Shown piece after piece: positions 5,862 to 14,178 of a stretch of DNA of 58,283 nucleotides. The DNA is taken from positions 1 through 58,283 of IMG/VR virus record IMGVR_UViG_3300024302_000012. One strand, written 5' to 3'. Each line of letters starts with the position of its first letter. The stretch's first letter is position 1. This DNA comes from a virus. Below the pieces are notes generated by a model. The model saw nothing but the letters and a program-made list of their open reading frames with translations, made no database searches and had not been told where the DNA came from. The translations under genes and the position numbers were made by a program.

Positions 5862-6059
5862 ATGAACGCATTGATTCAATTAATTTTTGGTGGAATTGGT
5901 TTAGTACTGGCCATATTTTTATCGTCATTCGTACTTGCAATCCCTATGATGCATTTATGGAACTGGTTGATTGTTACTTATCTCGCTATTGCTCCAGTTA
6001 CATACTGGCAGGCATGGAGCTTAACAGCAGTCTTATCATTCTTGATCAAAGGTAAATAA
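5862..6059 (+). CDS. Small membrane protein
   Basis: A 65-residue protein with two hydrophobic spans, about residues 4-26 and 30-60, and almost no charge until the C-terminal GKG/K end. It is probably an inner-membrane protein. The start at 5862 follows AGAGGTTACAA. Function unknown; a holin-like role is possible but unsupported. Confidence 0.78.
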   Translation: MNALIQLIFGGIGLVLAIFLSSFVLAIPMMHLWNWLIVTYLAIAPVTYWQAWSLTAVLSFLIKGK

Positions 6060-6062
6060 TCT

Positions 6063-6136
6063 GCTCCCGTAGCTCAACTGGATAGAGCAACGGTTTTCTA
6101 CACCGTAGGTTGGGGGTTCGAATCCCTCCGGGAGTA
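6063..6136 (+). tRNA. tRNA-Arg (TCT)
   Basis: Acceptor GCTCCCG/CGGGAGT, D-stem GCTC/GAGC, anticodon arm ACGGT, TTTCTAC, ACCGT. Confidence 0.92.
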
Positions 6137-6206
6137 CTGTAACACTATTTCCGATCATTAACAAAGCAAATGTTACATAACATAAGAAATGTTACAAGGA
6201 GTCTAT

Positions 6207-6368
6207 ATGAGTTTCTTAATTAAATTCAAACATCAGATATATTGTCAGGGGTATGAAAATACCTGGGATACTGTACTCGTCAGAAGTGCAATTGATTTTG
6301 ATGATGCATGTGCTCAACTTCGTGTCAAATATGACAATGCACAATATTTTAAAAATATGACTGTTTAG
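6207..6368 (+). CDS. Small hypothetical protein
   Basis: A 53-residue protein (begins MSFLIKFKHQIYCQG) preceded by CAAGGAG at good spacing. Two copies of AATGTTACA lie upstream (about 6167-6198). No family was recognised. The stop TAG overlaps a GTG that may start the next small frame. Confidence 0.72.
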   Translation: MSFLIKFKHQIYCQGYENTWDTVLVRSAIDFDDACAQLRVKYDNAQYFKNMTV

Positions 6369-6466
6369 TGGAATATTTTATACTGATCATATATTGGGCT
6401 GGATGGATCATTGCTGGAAGTGTCATACTGTGTGATTTCGTCAAAAAGTTTACAAAGGGCCGGTAG
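6368..6466 (+). CDS. Possible tiny membrane protein
   Basis: A 32-codon frame starts at GTG overlapping the previous stop (TAGTG). It is strongly hydrophobic (YFILIIYWAGWIIAG) with a basic end, like a single-span membrane peptide. It ends inside the following tRNA gene. There is no clear ribosome site, so it would depend on coupled translation. Confidence 0.35.
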   Translation: MEYFILIIYWAGWIIAGSVILCDFVKKFTKGR

Positions 6467-6531
6467 CTCAGTCTGGTTAGAGCAACCGACTCATAATCGG
6501 CAGGTCGCAGGTTCGAATCCTGCCCGGCCCA
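6457..6531 (+). tRNA. tRNA with CAT anticodon (Met or Ile2)
   Basis: Acceptor GGGCCGG/CCGGCCC, anticodon loop CTCATAA on CCGA/TCGG, T-arm GCAGG/CCTGC. Confidence 0.92.
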
Positions 6532-6551
6532 CAAAACAAAGAGGAGTCAAT

Positions 6552-6815
6552 TTGAGCTCATATGAAGATGTAAAAAAAGAATTTATGAGGCTATGTATTT
6601 ACCATGGATTAGAAATTCCCGGCATTGCCCCCTCATTTAGAACTGATAAATGCGACACAACATGCCCACCAATTTATGTAAGAATAAAAGAGCAAGATTG
6701 TGAATCGATATATCATGCAAGACATTTGTTTGGACACTATTTGGCAGACCTTCATGATAATAATGATGAAGCTGCAGATATTGTTGCAGACATCATAGCT
6801 GGACTAATAAAATAA
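6552..6815 (+). CDS. Hypothetical protein, TTG start
   Basis: An 87-residue acidic protein beginning LSSYEDVKKEF. The only sensible start is TTG at 6552, six bases after GAGGAG. Cys residues near 40 (CDTTC) and several His may bind metal. No family was recognised. Confidence 0.75.
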   Translation: MSSYEDVKKEFMRLCIYHGLEIPGIAPSFRTDKCDTTCPPIYVRIKEQDCESIYHARHLFGHYLADLHDNNDEAADIVADIIAGLIK

Positions 6816-6817
6816 TT

Positions 6818-6906
6818 GGAGGAATCGACATTGGTACGTCAAGCACTTTGCTAAAGTGTGGCTCGGTAACTCCGAGTTGCTGGTTCAAATCCTGCTTCCT
6901 CCGCCA
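6818..6906 (+). tRNA. tRNA-Ser (GCT), CCA encoded
   Basis: Class II tRNA. Acceptor GGAGGAA/TTCCTCC, anticodon loop TTGCTAA on a GCACT/AGTGT stem. The discriminator G is followed by an encoded CCA, unlike most neighbouring tRNAs. Confidence 0.9.
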
Positions 6907-6926
6907 ATAAAATAAAGGGTAGTATT

Positions 6927-7088
6927 ATGAAAACAGAATATGTAGAAAAAGCTTTAAAGAGAATTGAAAATTTGAATAGCGATCTTTATAATGTAAATCT
7001 TGATCCTCTCGTTAGGGCAGCTATCAAGGTTGAATTGGAAAATATGTTTGACACTATTCCAGAAGGCTTCACGCCCTTACATTATTAA
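6927..7088 (+). CDS. Small hypothetical protein
   Basis: A 53-residue, mainly helical, charged protein (begins MKTEYVEKALKRIE) preceded by AAAGGG. It lies between two tRNA genes. No family was recognised. Confidence 0.75.
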   Translation: MKTEYVEKALKRIENLNSDLYNVNLDPLVRAAIKVELENMFDTIPEGFTPLHY

Positions 7089-7093
7089 TTATT

Positions 7094-7164
7094 GCAGGAT
7101 TAGTATAGTGGTAATACGTGTGCTTGCCAAGCATGAGTCAGGAGTTCGAGTCTCCTATCCCGCA
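7094..7164 (+). tRNA. tRNA-Gly (GCC)
   Basis: Acceptor GCAGGAT/ATCCCGC has one A-C mismatch. The anticodon loop is TTGCCAA and the T-arm AGGAG/CTCCT. Confidence 0.87.
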
Positions 7165-7189
7165 CAAACATAAAACGAAAGGTTATAAA

Positions 7190-7552
7190 ATGAGCGACAA
7201 ATTTGAAAAACTTGATGGTATGGTCAAGAGAGTTAATAACATTGTTGATGCTAACGTTAGAATACAGAAGGCAATATTCGAAAACAATCTCGACACATTA
7301 GATCTTGCAACTGTTTCACAAATCCTTAACGATACAAATACTTTATTAATTGAATTATTTGAACATAGTCTTAGTGAAGCACAAGAAATTGATAAGATGA
7401 GGAAAGATCACATCAAGACGCTAACTGATTTCGTAGCAACACTGGATAAACAAAAAGATCTAACAGCTCTTTCAAAATTGATTGCTAGAGAAGAAGGCCG
7501 TCAAGAAGGAATTGAAACTGCTCGACTATGGACGCGACCTAGTTGGATATAA
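7190..7552 (+). CDS. Hypothetical helical protein
   Basis: A 120-residue protein beginning MSDKFEKLDGMVKRVNNI. It is predicted almost entirely alpha-helical with heptad-like spacing, so a coiled coil is likely. AAAGG lies upstream; an in-frame ATG at 7118 lies inside the tRNA-Gly gene and was rejected. Function unknown. Confidence 0.8.
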   Translation: MSDKFEKLDGMVKRVNNIVDANVRIQKAIFENNLDTLDLATVSQILNDTNTLLIELFEHSLSEAQEIDKMRKDHIKTLTDFVATLDKQKDLTALSKLIAREEGRQEGIETARLWTRPSWI

Positions 7553-7571
7553 AATAAAGGATTAATATAGA

Positions 7572-8258
7572 ATGAAATTATTTGTATGTGGAGACAATCA
7601 TTGTCCTATTGACATGAGAAAGCTCAACAGTAAAAATTGGCCAGAGAAAAAAGAACTCACAAAGGATGATATTTTAGTAGTTCTTGGAGACTGGGGTGTG
7701 ATCTGGAAAGGTGAGATGGATAATGGTGAAGCATATTGGATCAAATGGTTTAATGAGCAGAAATTCACTACAATCATCGTCCCCGGAAATCATGAGAATT
7801 GGCACCGATTAAGAGAATATCCTTTAATGACAAAATTTGGTGGCCGAGTTCGACAGATTAGCGATTCAATTTTTATGGCTGAGAGACCTTCTGTATTAAA
7901 TATTGAAGGCAAGTCTATATTCTGTTTTGGAGGTGCTGAATCTCATGACAAAGCATGGAGGACTGAAGGATTGTCTTGGTGGCCAGAAGAAGTTCAGAGC
8001 CATGCAGAACAAGAGCTGGCACTAGATATTCTTGCTGAACATGACTATAAGTTTGACTATGTTTTTACTCACACATGTCCTACTGAGGTTGTTGAGATGA
8101 TTATTTCGCACAAAGCAAATTGTTCAACTTCAAGATTTTTATCTCATATTAGAGCAAATATTGAATACGATGAATGGCACTTTGGACACATGCACGAAGA
8201 TGTCACTTTGGGAAAGTTTCATTGTCACTATAACGGCAAGCCTGAGCAAATCATTTAA
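7572..8258 (+). CDS. Calcineurin-like metallophosphoesterase
   Basis: A 228-residue protein carrying the ordered metal-binding motifs of this family: GDNH (residues 7-10), GDWG (about 42), GNHEN (about 76), a TH near 166 and FGHMHED near the C-terminus. Such enzymes hydrolyse phosphodiesters or phosphomonoesters; phage members act on nucleotides, proteins or RNA ends. The substrate is not apparent. A second, different one lies at 13221. Confidence 0.9.
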   Translation: MKLFVCGDNHCPIDMRKLNSKNWPEKKELTKDDILVVLGDWGVIWKGEMDNGEAYWIKWFNEQKFTTIIVPGNHENWHRLREYPLMTKFGGRVRQISDSIFMAERPSVLNIEGKSIFCFGGAESHDKAWRTEGLSWWPEEVQSHAEQELALDILAEHDYKFDYVFTHTCPTEVVEMIISHKANCSTSRFLSHIRANIEYDEWHFGHMHEDVTLGKFHCHYNGKPEQII

Positions 8259-8261
8259 AAT

Positions 8262-8319
8262 AACTGTTTCATCTGCGCAAGTTAAGTGTATATTACAGCA
8301 ACAACTAAAGGAGTAAACA
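8262..8319 (+). promoter_or_regulatory. Early promoter cassette 3
   Basis: AACTGTTTCAT starts at 8262 and TATATT at 8289 (27-base offset), followed by CAACAACTAAAGGAG. Confidence 0.75.
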
Positions 8320-8697
8320 ATGAAAGCTGCAGATTATATGAACGATAAATTTAAAAGAGCTTTTCAGCCTGATGACGAATCGGGTGCTCTTGCTGCAATG
8401 CTGGCAACTGTAAATACCTTGGCCAGTGAAATTTCTGAAAATTATTACTCAGATGAAAACACTCCAACTCGTTTTAATATTGAAAAATCTGAACAGATCA
8501 AGAAAGCAATTTCAAACTATGAAGATAAGATTGCTCTCATTAATATTTCAGATCTGACTTTTGCAAAAATGATGGCAAACATCGTGCTTGGTCATTTCAT
8601 TGAAGCCGTAAAGGTTGTAAGGCAAGACACTGGAGCAGGACTTAAGAATTCAAAAGAATACTGTGATCAGTTCAAAGAGGCCGCACAGCAAATTTAA
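8320..8697 (+). CDS. Hypothetical protein
   Basis: A 125-residue, largely helical acidic protein beginning MKAADYMNDKFKRAF, directly behind an early cassette. No domain was recognised and no membrane segment is present. It is probably a single-gene transcription unit, as a TATATTTAT element and hairpin follow. Confidence 0.82.
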   Translation: MKAADYMNDKFKRAFQPDDESGALAAMLATVNTLASEISENYYSDENTPTRFNIEKSEQIKKAISNYEDKIALINISDLTFAKMMANIVLGHFIEAVKVVRQDTGAGLKNSKEYCDQFKEAAQQI

Positions 8698-8739
8698 TGG
8701 AATTTTTTATACATTAAATTGATTTCCAGTATATAGATA

Positions 8740-8748
8740 TATATTTAT
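8740..8748 (+). promoter_or_regulatory. Putative late promoter element (TATATTTAT)
   Basis: An exact motif match in a TA-rich stretch. Downstream come a hairpin, tRNA-Met and a structured region rather than a close ribosome site, so it may drive non-coding RNA. Confidence 0.4.
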
Positions 8749-8769
8749 ATATGTTATTTGAAACAATTA

Positions 8770-8823
8770 GGTGAGAATGTTCATATATGTGAACTCCTTT
8801 CAATGACACAGAATGTTCTCACC
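8770..8823 (+). ncRNA. Nested hairpin RNA element
   Basis: GGTGAGAA (8770) pairs with TTCTCACC (8816), and an inner hairpin GTTCA/TGAAC lies at 8779-8794. It lies 22 bases after the TATATTTAT element. Confidence 0.5.
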
Positions 8824-8836
8824 GTTATTATTAAAT

Positions 8837-8910
8837 TGCGGTGAAGAGCAGTCTGGTTGTTCACTTGGTTCATAACCAAGAGGTCGGTGGTTCGAATCCA
8901 CCCTCCGCTA
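8837..8910 (+). tRNA. tRNA with CAT anticodon, weak acceptor
   Basis: The anticodon arm CTTGG, TTCATAA, CCAAG and T-arm GGTGG/CCACC are good. The best acceptor pairing (TGCGGTG/CTCCGCT) has two mismatches. It may be Met, initiator Met or Ile2. Confidence 0.75.
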
Positions 8911-9170
8911 CTAAATGTTTTTTGAAACAAATTGAATCTTATTACTCCAATGGTGAGCAATATTGATTCTACAAAATTGATGGCTATGGTAGTTCTTCCT
9001 TCTAATAACTACGAGAAAATCGGCCGGCCGGGAAGCCCTTCGGGGACAAAGGCAGCCGATCTGCTAAATCCAGAGTTACCGATTTCCATCTAAACAATTG
9101 AGGCTATATTGATTCTTCCTTCTAAATTATAATCGAATATCAGAGTCATTGATTACCTCATAACTTTTAA
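8911..9170 (+). ncRNA. Structured, repeat-containing region before the TerD-like gene
   Basis: No gene is visible. Two near-copies of a module occur 120 bases apart: GGCTAT (8982 and 9102), then TTCTTCCTTCTAA (8993 and 9113). The first copy lies in a GTAGTT/AACTAC hairpin with the CTTCCTT run in the loop. Between them an ATCGGC/GCCGAT stem encloses a compact GC-rich fold (9021-9061). The CTTCCTT loops are complementary to ribosome-binding sites. It could be a leader of the next gene or a separate small RNA. Confidence 0.45.
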
Positions 9171-9182
9171 AAAGGAGTTCAC

Positions 9183-11327
9183 ATGAACAACACAATGTTT
9201 TTACGTAGACAAAGTAAAGTATGTCTACCTCTTCACGCAACAATCCGCGACCAAAAACCAAAATATGATTCTATTATTGCAATCCTTACAGTATTGAAAA
9301 ATATTGAAAGTCTTGGATATACACTATCTAGTGATTTGCTGAATGTCTTACAGTGGTATTCTGTTGAGGGCATTAGAACATTTTCAACTAGATTGGTAAA
9401 TGATCTTAAGATGATGCTAGGTGCTGATGTCAAGTATGAACCAATGTACCCTAACTTTCCAAAACAAGTTATGGAAGCTAGTGATGCAGAATTATTCTTT
9501 AATGCTATGATGCACTACTGGGGAAACTGGGCTGGCCTTAGAATCATGCCAAAATATGATGTAGATAAGAGAGCTGCTCTTCCAAAGAGTGAAATGAAAT
9601 TAACAGTTATTGAGCTGGGAGACGAACACGAATTTCTAACTATTTTCAATAACATGTTGAACACAACTACTTCATTATCAGAACAAGATTTTGAAGATAT
9701 CACATTCTTTGTGGAAAACTACAAAGACGAAATTCTAGAATACATGCCAAATCGTATTACTCATAAAGAAGTATTGTCATTTACTACAAATCTGCTTCTT
9801 AAGAATATCACAGATATTCATGCCCTGGGACACATTCTATCAAAATCATATTCAACAGCAACTGATATTTTAAGGTTGTCTGTGGCTATGTCTGATGGAG
9901 ATGTATCATTGTCAGATAATACAAAATTTAGAAACTTCAATAGACCAGAACGACAGTTCCTATTGGGTCTATTTGATGAATTAAAATTCTATGCAGATGA
10001 CATCAAACATCGCCGTGAAATCTTTATTAGACTTGGTGAGAAACTACACCCAGGAGACTATTCAAATAGATTTGCTCAAGCAGCAGACATATTTAAAAAG
10101 ACATTCAACGACAACCTTGGTGCTACATTTGCTGGCAGTATTGAAACAATATTAGCTAAGGGAGAGTTGAGCGATCCTGATATTAGTAATCTTTTATCAA
10201 TGCTGAAGAACCGCCCAGGTGAGCTTGCAAGAAAGCTAGATGTTTTGTTAAGAAGAAACACTTATTCAAATTCTCAAAGAGCAGTTTGTCAAGCCTTTGA
10301 AGGAGTTGCAAGAAAAGTATCAACTCCAGTATTACTACAAGTTCGTAATCACTTTATGAATCGATATAAAGAACTACCAACCGTGATAATGCCAAAGGGT
10401 AGAACAGCTAAAACAAAAATTATGCCATTTGACAAACCAGAGATCAAAAGATCAGTATGTCAAGAAATTTCAGATATATGTTTGGTTACACTGGTAGATA
10501 GATTTTCTAAGCTTGAAACGCTGGGAAATGTATTTATTGATGAGAGCCTAAAGGGATATCTTGTACCATTCTCACAACGATCAGCATCAAAATCATTAAA
10601 AACTATTGTCCGAGGATCAAGAATCTCATTATCAGAATCTCAAGAAGCTGTCCGATTTTTCATCTATTGGAAAGGTGGAAATGTTGATGTAGATTTGAGT
10701 GCTGCATTCTTAAAGCCAGACTTCAGCTATCACTCTCATGTCTCATATACAAATTTACGCAATGGAGATATGGGCTCTTGTCATAGTGGAGACATCACTT
10801 CAGCTCCAAATGGAGCAGCTGAATTTATTGATATTAACATAGAAGCTGCATTGGAGAGTGGAGCAAAATATGTAATGATGAATGTCTATAGTTATAGTGG
10901 ACAAAAATTTTCAGATATGTCAAAATGCTATGCTGGATGGATGGATAGAAGCAAAGTCAATAGTGGGGAAATATTTTCACCTCAAACGGTAGCAAATAAA
11001 ATTGATGTTACTTCAGAGACAAGAGCTGTAATGCCACTGGTTATAGATCTTGAAAGCCGTGAGGTTATATGGCTAGATCTTGCAGGAATGTCTTCTAATG
11101 GAGGTTGGAGTTCTACTGTTGAGGCAAATATGGTTGGAATCCAAGCAACAGCATATGCGATGGTAAATATGGTCAAGCCTAATCTCTATGATCTATTTCT
11201 TATGCATGGTGTTGGTAGAGGATCTACATTTGTAGACACAAAAGAAGAAGCTGACACAGTATTTTCAATAGAAGACGGCATAACACCGTTTGCCTTTGAT
11301 GAAATCATTGGAAATTATTTAGTATAA
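9183..11327 (+). CDS. Large TerD-like domain protein (Ter stress-response type)
   Basis: A 714-residue protein. The first 470 or so residues are helical, with segments such as NRPGELARKLDVLLRRN (about 345-361) and TPVLLQVRNHFMNRYKELP that resemble large actinobacterial TerD-associated proteins. The C-terminal third (from GGNVDVDLSAAFL, about residue 500) looks like a TerD beta-sandwich, with an acidic calcium-site-like DVDLS and later SYSGQKFSDMSKCYAGW. TerD proteins take part in membrane-linked stress, metal and anti-phage responses. A phage copy could subvert or mimic such a system. AAAAAGGAG precedes the start; the family call rests on pattern recognition. Confidence 0.72.
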   Translation: MNNTMFLRRQSKVCLPLHATIRDQKPKYDSIIAILTVLKNIESLGYTLSSDLLNVLQWYSVEGIRTFSTRLVNDLKMMLGADVKYEPMYPNFPKQVMEASDAELFFNAMMHYWGNWAGLRIMPKYDVDKRAALPKSEMKLTVIELGDEHEFLTIFNNMLNTTTSLSEQDFEDITFFVENYKDEILEYMPNRITHKEVLSFTTNLLLKNITDIHALGHILSKSYSTATDILRLSVAMSDGDVSLSDNTKFRNFNRPERQFLLGLFDELKFYADDIKHRREIFIRLGEKLHPGDYSNRFAQAADIFKKTFNDNLGATFAGSIETILAKGELSDPDISNLLSMLKNRPGELARKLDVLLRRNTYSNSQRAVCQAFEGVARKVSTPVLLQVRNHFMNRYKELPTVIMPKGRTAKTKIMPFDKPEIKRSVCQEISDICLVTLVDRFSKLETLGNVFIDESLKGYLVPFSQRSASKSLKTIVRGSRISLSESQEAVRFFIYWKGGNVDVDLSAAFLKPDFSYHSHVSYTNLRNGDMGSCHSGDITSAPNGAAEFIDINIEAALESGAKYVMMNVYSYSGQKFSDMSKCYAGWMDRSKVNSGEIFSPQTVANKIDVTSETRAVMPLVIDLESREVIWLDLAGMSSNGGWSSTVEANMVGIQATAYAMVNMVKPNLYDLFLMHGVGRGSTFVDTKEEADTVFSIEDGITPFAFDEIIGNYLV

Positions 11328-11351
11328 CTGAAATATAAGAGGATATTTAAA

Positions 11352-11645
11352 ATGAAACCGACATGGAAAAATACACTTTGCATGGATCACATGAAGACTA
11401 ATTATGGAAATATTTCATTAATATGGAAGAATGCACACGATTTAGAATATGAGTATTTTATTCATAATGACATTGTTCATAAGACACATGATGGAATGCC
11501 AACTGCATTTACAAAACAAAGCTTAAATGTTACAGTTTCTGAAGATTCAGTTAGAGATAGTCTTAAGAAATTTGACACAATGCAGATGAACCTTGGTTCT
11601 GAAACAGCAATTAATACAATAGTAAAGGAAATATTTAATGGTTAA
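11352..11645 (+). CDS. Hypothetical protein
   Basis: A 97-residue protein (begins MKPTWKNTLCMDHMK) after AAGAGGATATTTAAA. The last codons overlap the start of the next gene by eight bases, so the two are coupled. No family was recognised. Confidence 0.82.
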   Translation: MKPTWKNTLCMDHMKTNYGNISLIWKNAHDLEYEYFIHNDIVHKTHDGMPTAFTKQSLNVTVSEDSVRDSLKKFDTMQMNLGSETAINTIVKEIFNG

Positions 11646-12330
11646 GCAAACGAAATATGTGTTGTTCTCTGTTGACGATGCTCATCCAGAACAAGGGTGG
11701 TGCAATGGTCGTGATGAACAATCAGAGTATCTAAATTATTTGAACGAGGAGTTTGGAGCAAAATTTACATTATTTGTTCCAGCCAATTATCATTATAAGT
11801 TTCCAGTGAGTGAACATCCAGATTTTTTCAAGTATTGGAACGATCGGAAAGACTGGGCTGAACTAGCCTCTCATGGATATTCACATTTAATTGCAGGAAC
11901 TTCTCGAGAAACAGAGTTTGATTCACTTCGAGAAACTGAAGAGATTAAAGAGAGGTTCAATAAGATTCTATATGAATGGAATCTAATAGGGCATAGGCCA
12001 GTTGGATTTAAAACTCCAGGTTGGTTAATTACTCGAGAATCATTGCAATGGGCCGAACACTATTTTCAATATGTTGTCTCACACCCAAATCATAGACATG
12101 ACAATACAATTAATCCACTAACTGAAATGTTTCATATCGATCTAAACGACAGAGTCATTCTTCATGCACACGCCAACAATTCTAAAATGGCTAGAAATGC
12201 AAACAACATCAATGCTGAAAATTTCCAAGGATGGAGAGAGCAGATTGTAGAACTGAAGAGACTGTATGATTGTAAATTTATGACATTCTCAGAATATCAT
12301 AAGGAAATATACGTTGAAAACCTCAGATAA
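11638..12330 (+). CDS. Polysaccharide deacetylase-like protein
   Basis: A 230-residue protein with features of the NodB-like/DUF2334 fold: SVDDAHP (residues 11-17, the Asp pair), FTLFVPANY, a metal His pair in ELASHGYSH, and GFKTPGW further on. These enzymes remove acetyl groups from sugars. In a phage it could act on host surface glycan or on a sugar modification. It overlaps the following methyltransferase by 17 bases, which suggests linked function. The exact substrate is unknown. Confidence 0.78.
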   Translation: MVKQTKYVLFSVDDAHPEQGWCNGRDEQSEYLNYLNEEFGAKFTLFVPANYHYKFPVSEHPDFFKYWNDRKDWAELASHGYSHLIAGTSRETEFDSLRETEEIKERFNKILYEWNLIGHRPVGFKTPGWLITRESLQWAEHYFQYVVSHPNHRHDNTINPLTEMFHIDLNDRVILHAHANNSKMARNANNINAENFQGWREQIVELKRLYDCKFMTFSEYHKEIYVENLR

Positions 12331-12967
12331 TACTCACATCGGTGAAATAGATCGAGTAGCTACACCCAACACGTCTACGATGATTGACAGATATGCTATC
12401 GCATCTCACTGGTGTAAAGACAAGTCCGTACTTGATGCAGCATGTGGGTATGGCTATGGATCTGGAATATTGCAAGCATTGGGAGCTTCAAGTGTTCATG
12501 GAATCGATTTAGATTCAGATGCATGTGATGAAGCATTTAGACGAATGACATCTAGCCGAATGAAATTTACTGCCATTGATATATTTCAGCTAAAAGAATA
12601 TTTCAAGTCTCATAAGTTTGATGTATGTACTTCAATTGAGACGTTTGAGCATCTACCACCAGAACGAATTGGAGAATATCTTCAATCAATTAAGTCGGTT
12701 ACTAAAGAGACAATTATAATTAGCACTCCAAAGAGAAAAACTCCAACATGGACATATAATGGAGGAACACATCTCTATGAATATGATCCGCTAGAATTTG
12801 GAACCATTCTATATGAAAATTTTCCAGATGATGAAATCAAAACATTTGGAATTATTGAAGTTCCACTAGAGCAAGGAAATATCCTTCAGTGGGGAAGTGC
12901 TTTAACAACCAACTGGAATGAAAGTTGGATTATGCTAGCAGTTATAAATCTGAAAGGAACGGAATAA
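12314..12967 (+). CDS. Class I SAM-dependent methyltransferase, TTG start
   Basis: A 217-residue protein with motif I VLDAACGYGYGSG (about residues 39-51), the acidic HGIDLDSDA motif II, and VCTSIETFEHL as motif IV/post-I, typical of Methyltransf_11/23 small-molecule enzymes. The start is TTG at 12314, inside the previous gene, after AAGGAAATA. Translation is probably coupled to the deacetylase-like protein. The substrate is not identifiable. Confidence 0.85.
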   Translation: MKTSDNTHIGEIDRVATPNTSTMIDRYAIASHWCKDKSVLDAACGYGYGSGILQALGASSVHGIDLDSDACDEAFRRMTSSRMKFTAIDIFQLKEYFKSHKFDVCTSIETFEHLPPERIGEYLQSIKSVTKETIIISTPKRKTPTWTYNGGTHLYEYDPLEFGTILYENFPDDEIKTFGIIEVPLEQGNILQWGSALTTNWNESWIMLAVINLKGTE

Positions 12968-13221
12968 TGTTTGAGAAACAAAAGCAATGGGCAGCAAACA
13001 CGATCAATAGTATGTTTGGTCAAAAGCAACACAATTTTAAGAATGTTTATTCTAAGAATGTCGACATGAGCAAGAAAAGCGATAAAGAGCTTTGCGTATC
13101 TTGTGGCGCCGAAACACCTTATAGAAGAGACACAAATGTCGCCCTAAGACTATATTATGTTGAAGGAGCTGGACAGCTTTGTGATTCATGTTGGCAACAT
13201 ACTTATATAGGAAACGTTTAA
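12967..13221 (+). CDS. Small zinc-finger-like protein
   Basis: An 84-residue protein with CVSCGAET (about residue 42) and CDSCW near the C-terminus: two CxxC pairs that could hold one zinc ion. It starts at ATG overlapping the upstream TAA and ends overlapping the next ATG, so it is inside a tightly coupled operon (11352-14715). Role unknown. Confidence 0.82.
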   Translation: MFEKQKQWAANTINSMFGQKQHNFKNVYSKNVDMSKKSDKELCVSCGAETPYRRDTNVALRLYYVEGAGQLCDSCWQHTYIGNV

Positions 13222-13814
13222 TGAAAACATTTGTAACATCTGATCAGCATTTTGGACACGGCAACATTATCAAGCACTGTGAAAGGCCATTCGAGAACAA
13301 ATATGAAATGGATAAGGTGCTAATAGAAAACTGGAATAGCGTTGTGGGTCCTCATGATCGAGTAATTGTTGTGGGTGATTTTGCATGGAAAAGGCCTGAA
13401 GAATATTTACAAGCACTGAATGGATCAAAAATTCTCATTCGTGGCAATCATGATTATAGAGGCCAAGTAAAGGGATATGAATTTATCAAAGATCTATGGG
13501 ACACAAAAATAGAAGGCCAAAGGGCAGTATTCTGTCACTATCAATTATCAGAGTGGAATGCCTCCTATCATGGATCATGGCATCTATATGGGCATTCACA
13601 TGGAAATGCATTTGAACATCAGCATAAATTGTCATTTGATGTATGTGTTGATCTATGGGATTATAAGCCGGTCGAATGGTCTCAAGTTGTTAAGAAGATG
13701 GAAGCAAAAGAGAAGATGAAAAAAGAATACTATGAGATATCTGCATCTATTGTTAGAGATCCTCATGCAAATAGAAAAGTTATAGCAGCAATTAATAAAG
13801 AATATTGGAGATAG
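13221..13814 (+). CDS. YfcE-like metallophosphoesterase
   Basis: A 197-residue protein with SDQHFGHGN (residues 6-14), VGDFAW, RGNHDY, FCHYQ and YGHSHGN: the complete set of metal ligands of this phosphoesterase type. The family is common in phages and acts on phosphodiesters in vitro. It may serve RNA-end processing given the nearby repair genes, but that is inference. It starts at an ATG overlapping the previous stop. Confidence 0.9.
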   Translation: MKTFVTSDQHFGHGNIIKHCERPFENKYEMDKVLIENWNSVVGPHDRVIVVGDFAWKRPEEYLQALNGSKILIRGNHDYRGQVKGYEFIKDLWDTKIEGQRAVFCHYQLSEWNASYHGSWHLYGHSHGNAFEHQHKLSFDVCVDLWDYKPVEWSQVVKKMEAKEKMKKEYYEISASIVRDPHANRKVIAAINKEYWR

Positions 13815-13817
13815 CTA

Positions 13818-14021
13818 ATGGCTAAAATTGATAAGATTATTTGGGATAGAATCAACGCACGAGTCTGTCCAATTACTGGAAGACCTTTTAAAAATGACAG
13901 AGATGAATTCGACAAAGACACGCCTATTCATCTCACATATGAAGCTGTTCTGTTCCATTTTAATAAGGTTCAGATAGCAACATGGGTCAATAGAAAATAT
14001 ATTCACTATGAAAATAACTAA
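13818..14021 (+). CDS. Small hypothetical protein
   Basis: A 67-residue basic protein (begins MAKIDKIIWDRIN) with CPITGRPF, a lone Cys-Pro turn. Its end overlaps the next gene by 14 bases. No family was recognised. Confidence 0.8.
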   Translation: MAKIDKIIWDRINARVCPITGRPFKNDRDEFDKDTPIHLTYEAVLFHFNKVQIATWVNRKYIHYENN

Positions 14022-14178
14022 AGAAATATTGATTGAGATAGAATTAGAAGATGTCAGAGATCTAATAATCAAAAAATTAATACAGGATCAGATTATATAT
14101 TCAACCAGCAAAATTGAAATTGAAGAAATTGATCTTGGTTCTTATGTGGTAAAAGTAAATAATCGAAAGGAAACATAG
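14008..14178 (+). CDS. Small hypothetical protein
   Basis: A 56-residue protein rich in Ile, Lys and Glu (begins MKITKEILIEIELED). It overlaps the preceding gene and ends on the base before the next ATG. Its compact operon position supports it as real. Function unknown. Confidence 0.7.
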   Translation: MKITKEILIEIELEDVRDLIIKKLIQDQIIYSTSKIEIEEIDLGSYVVKVNNRKET

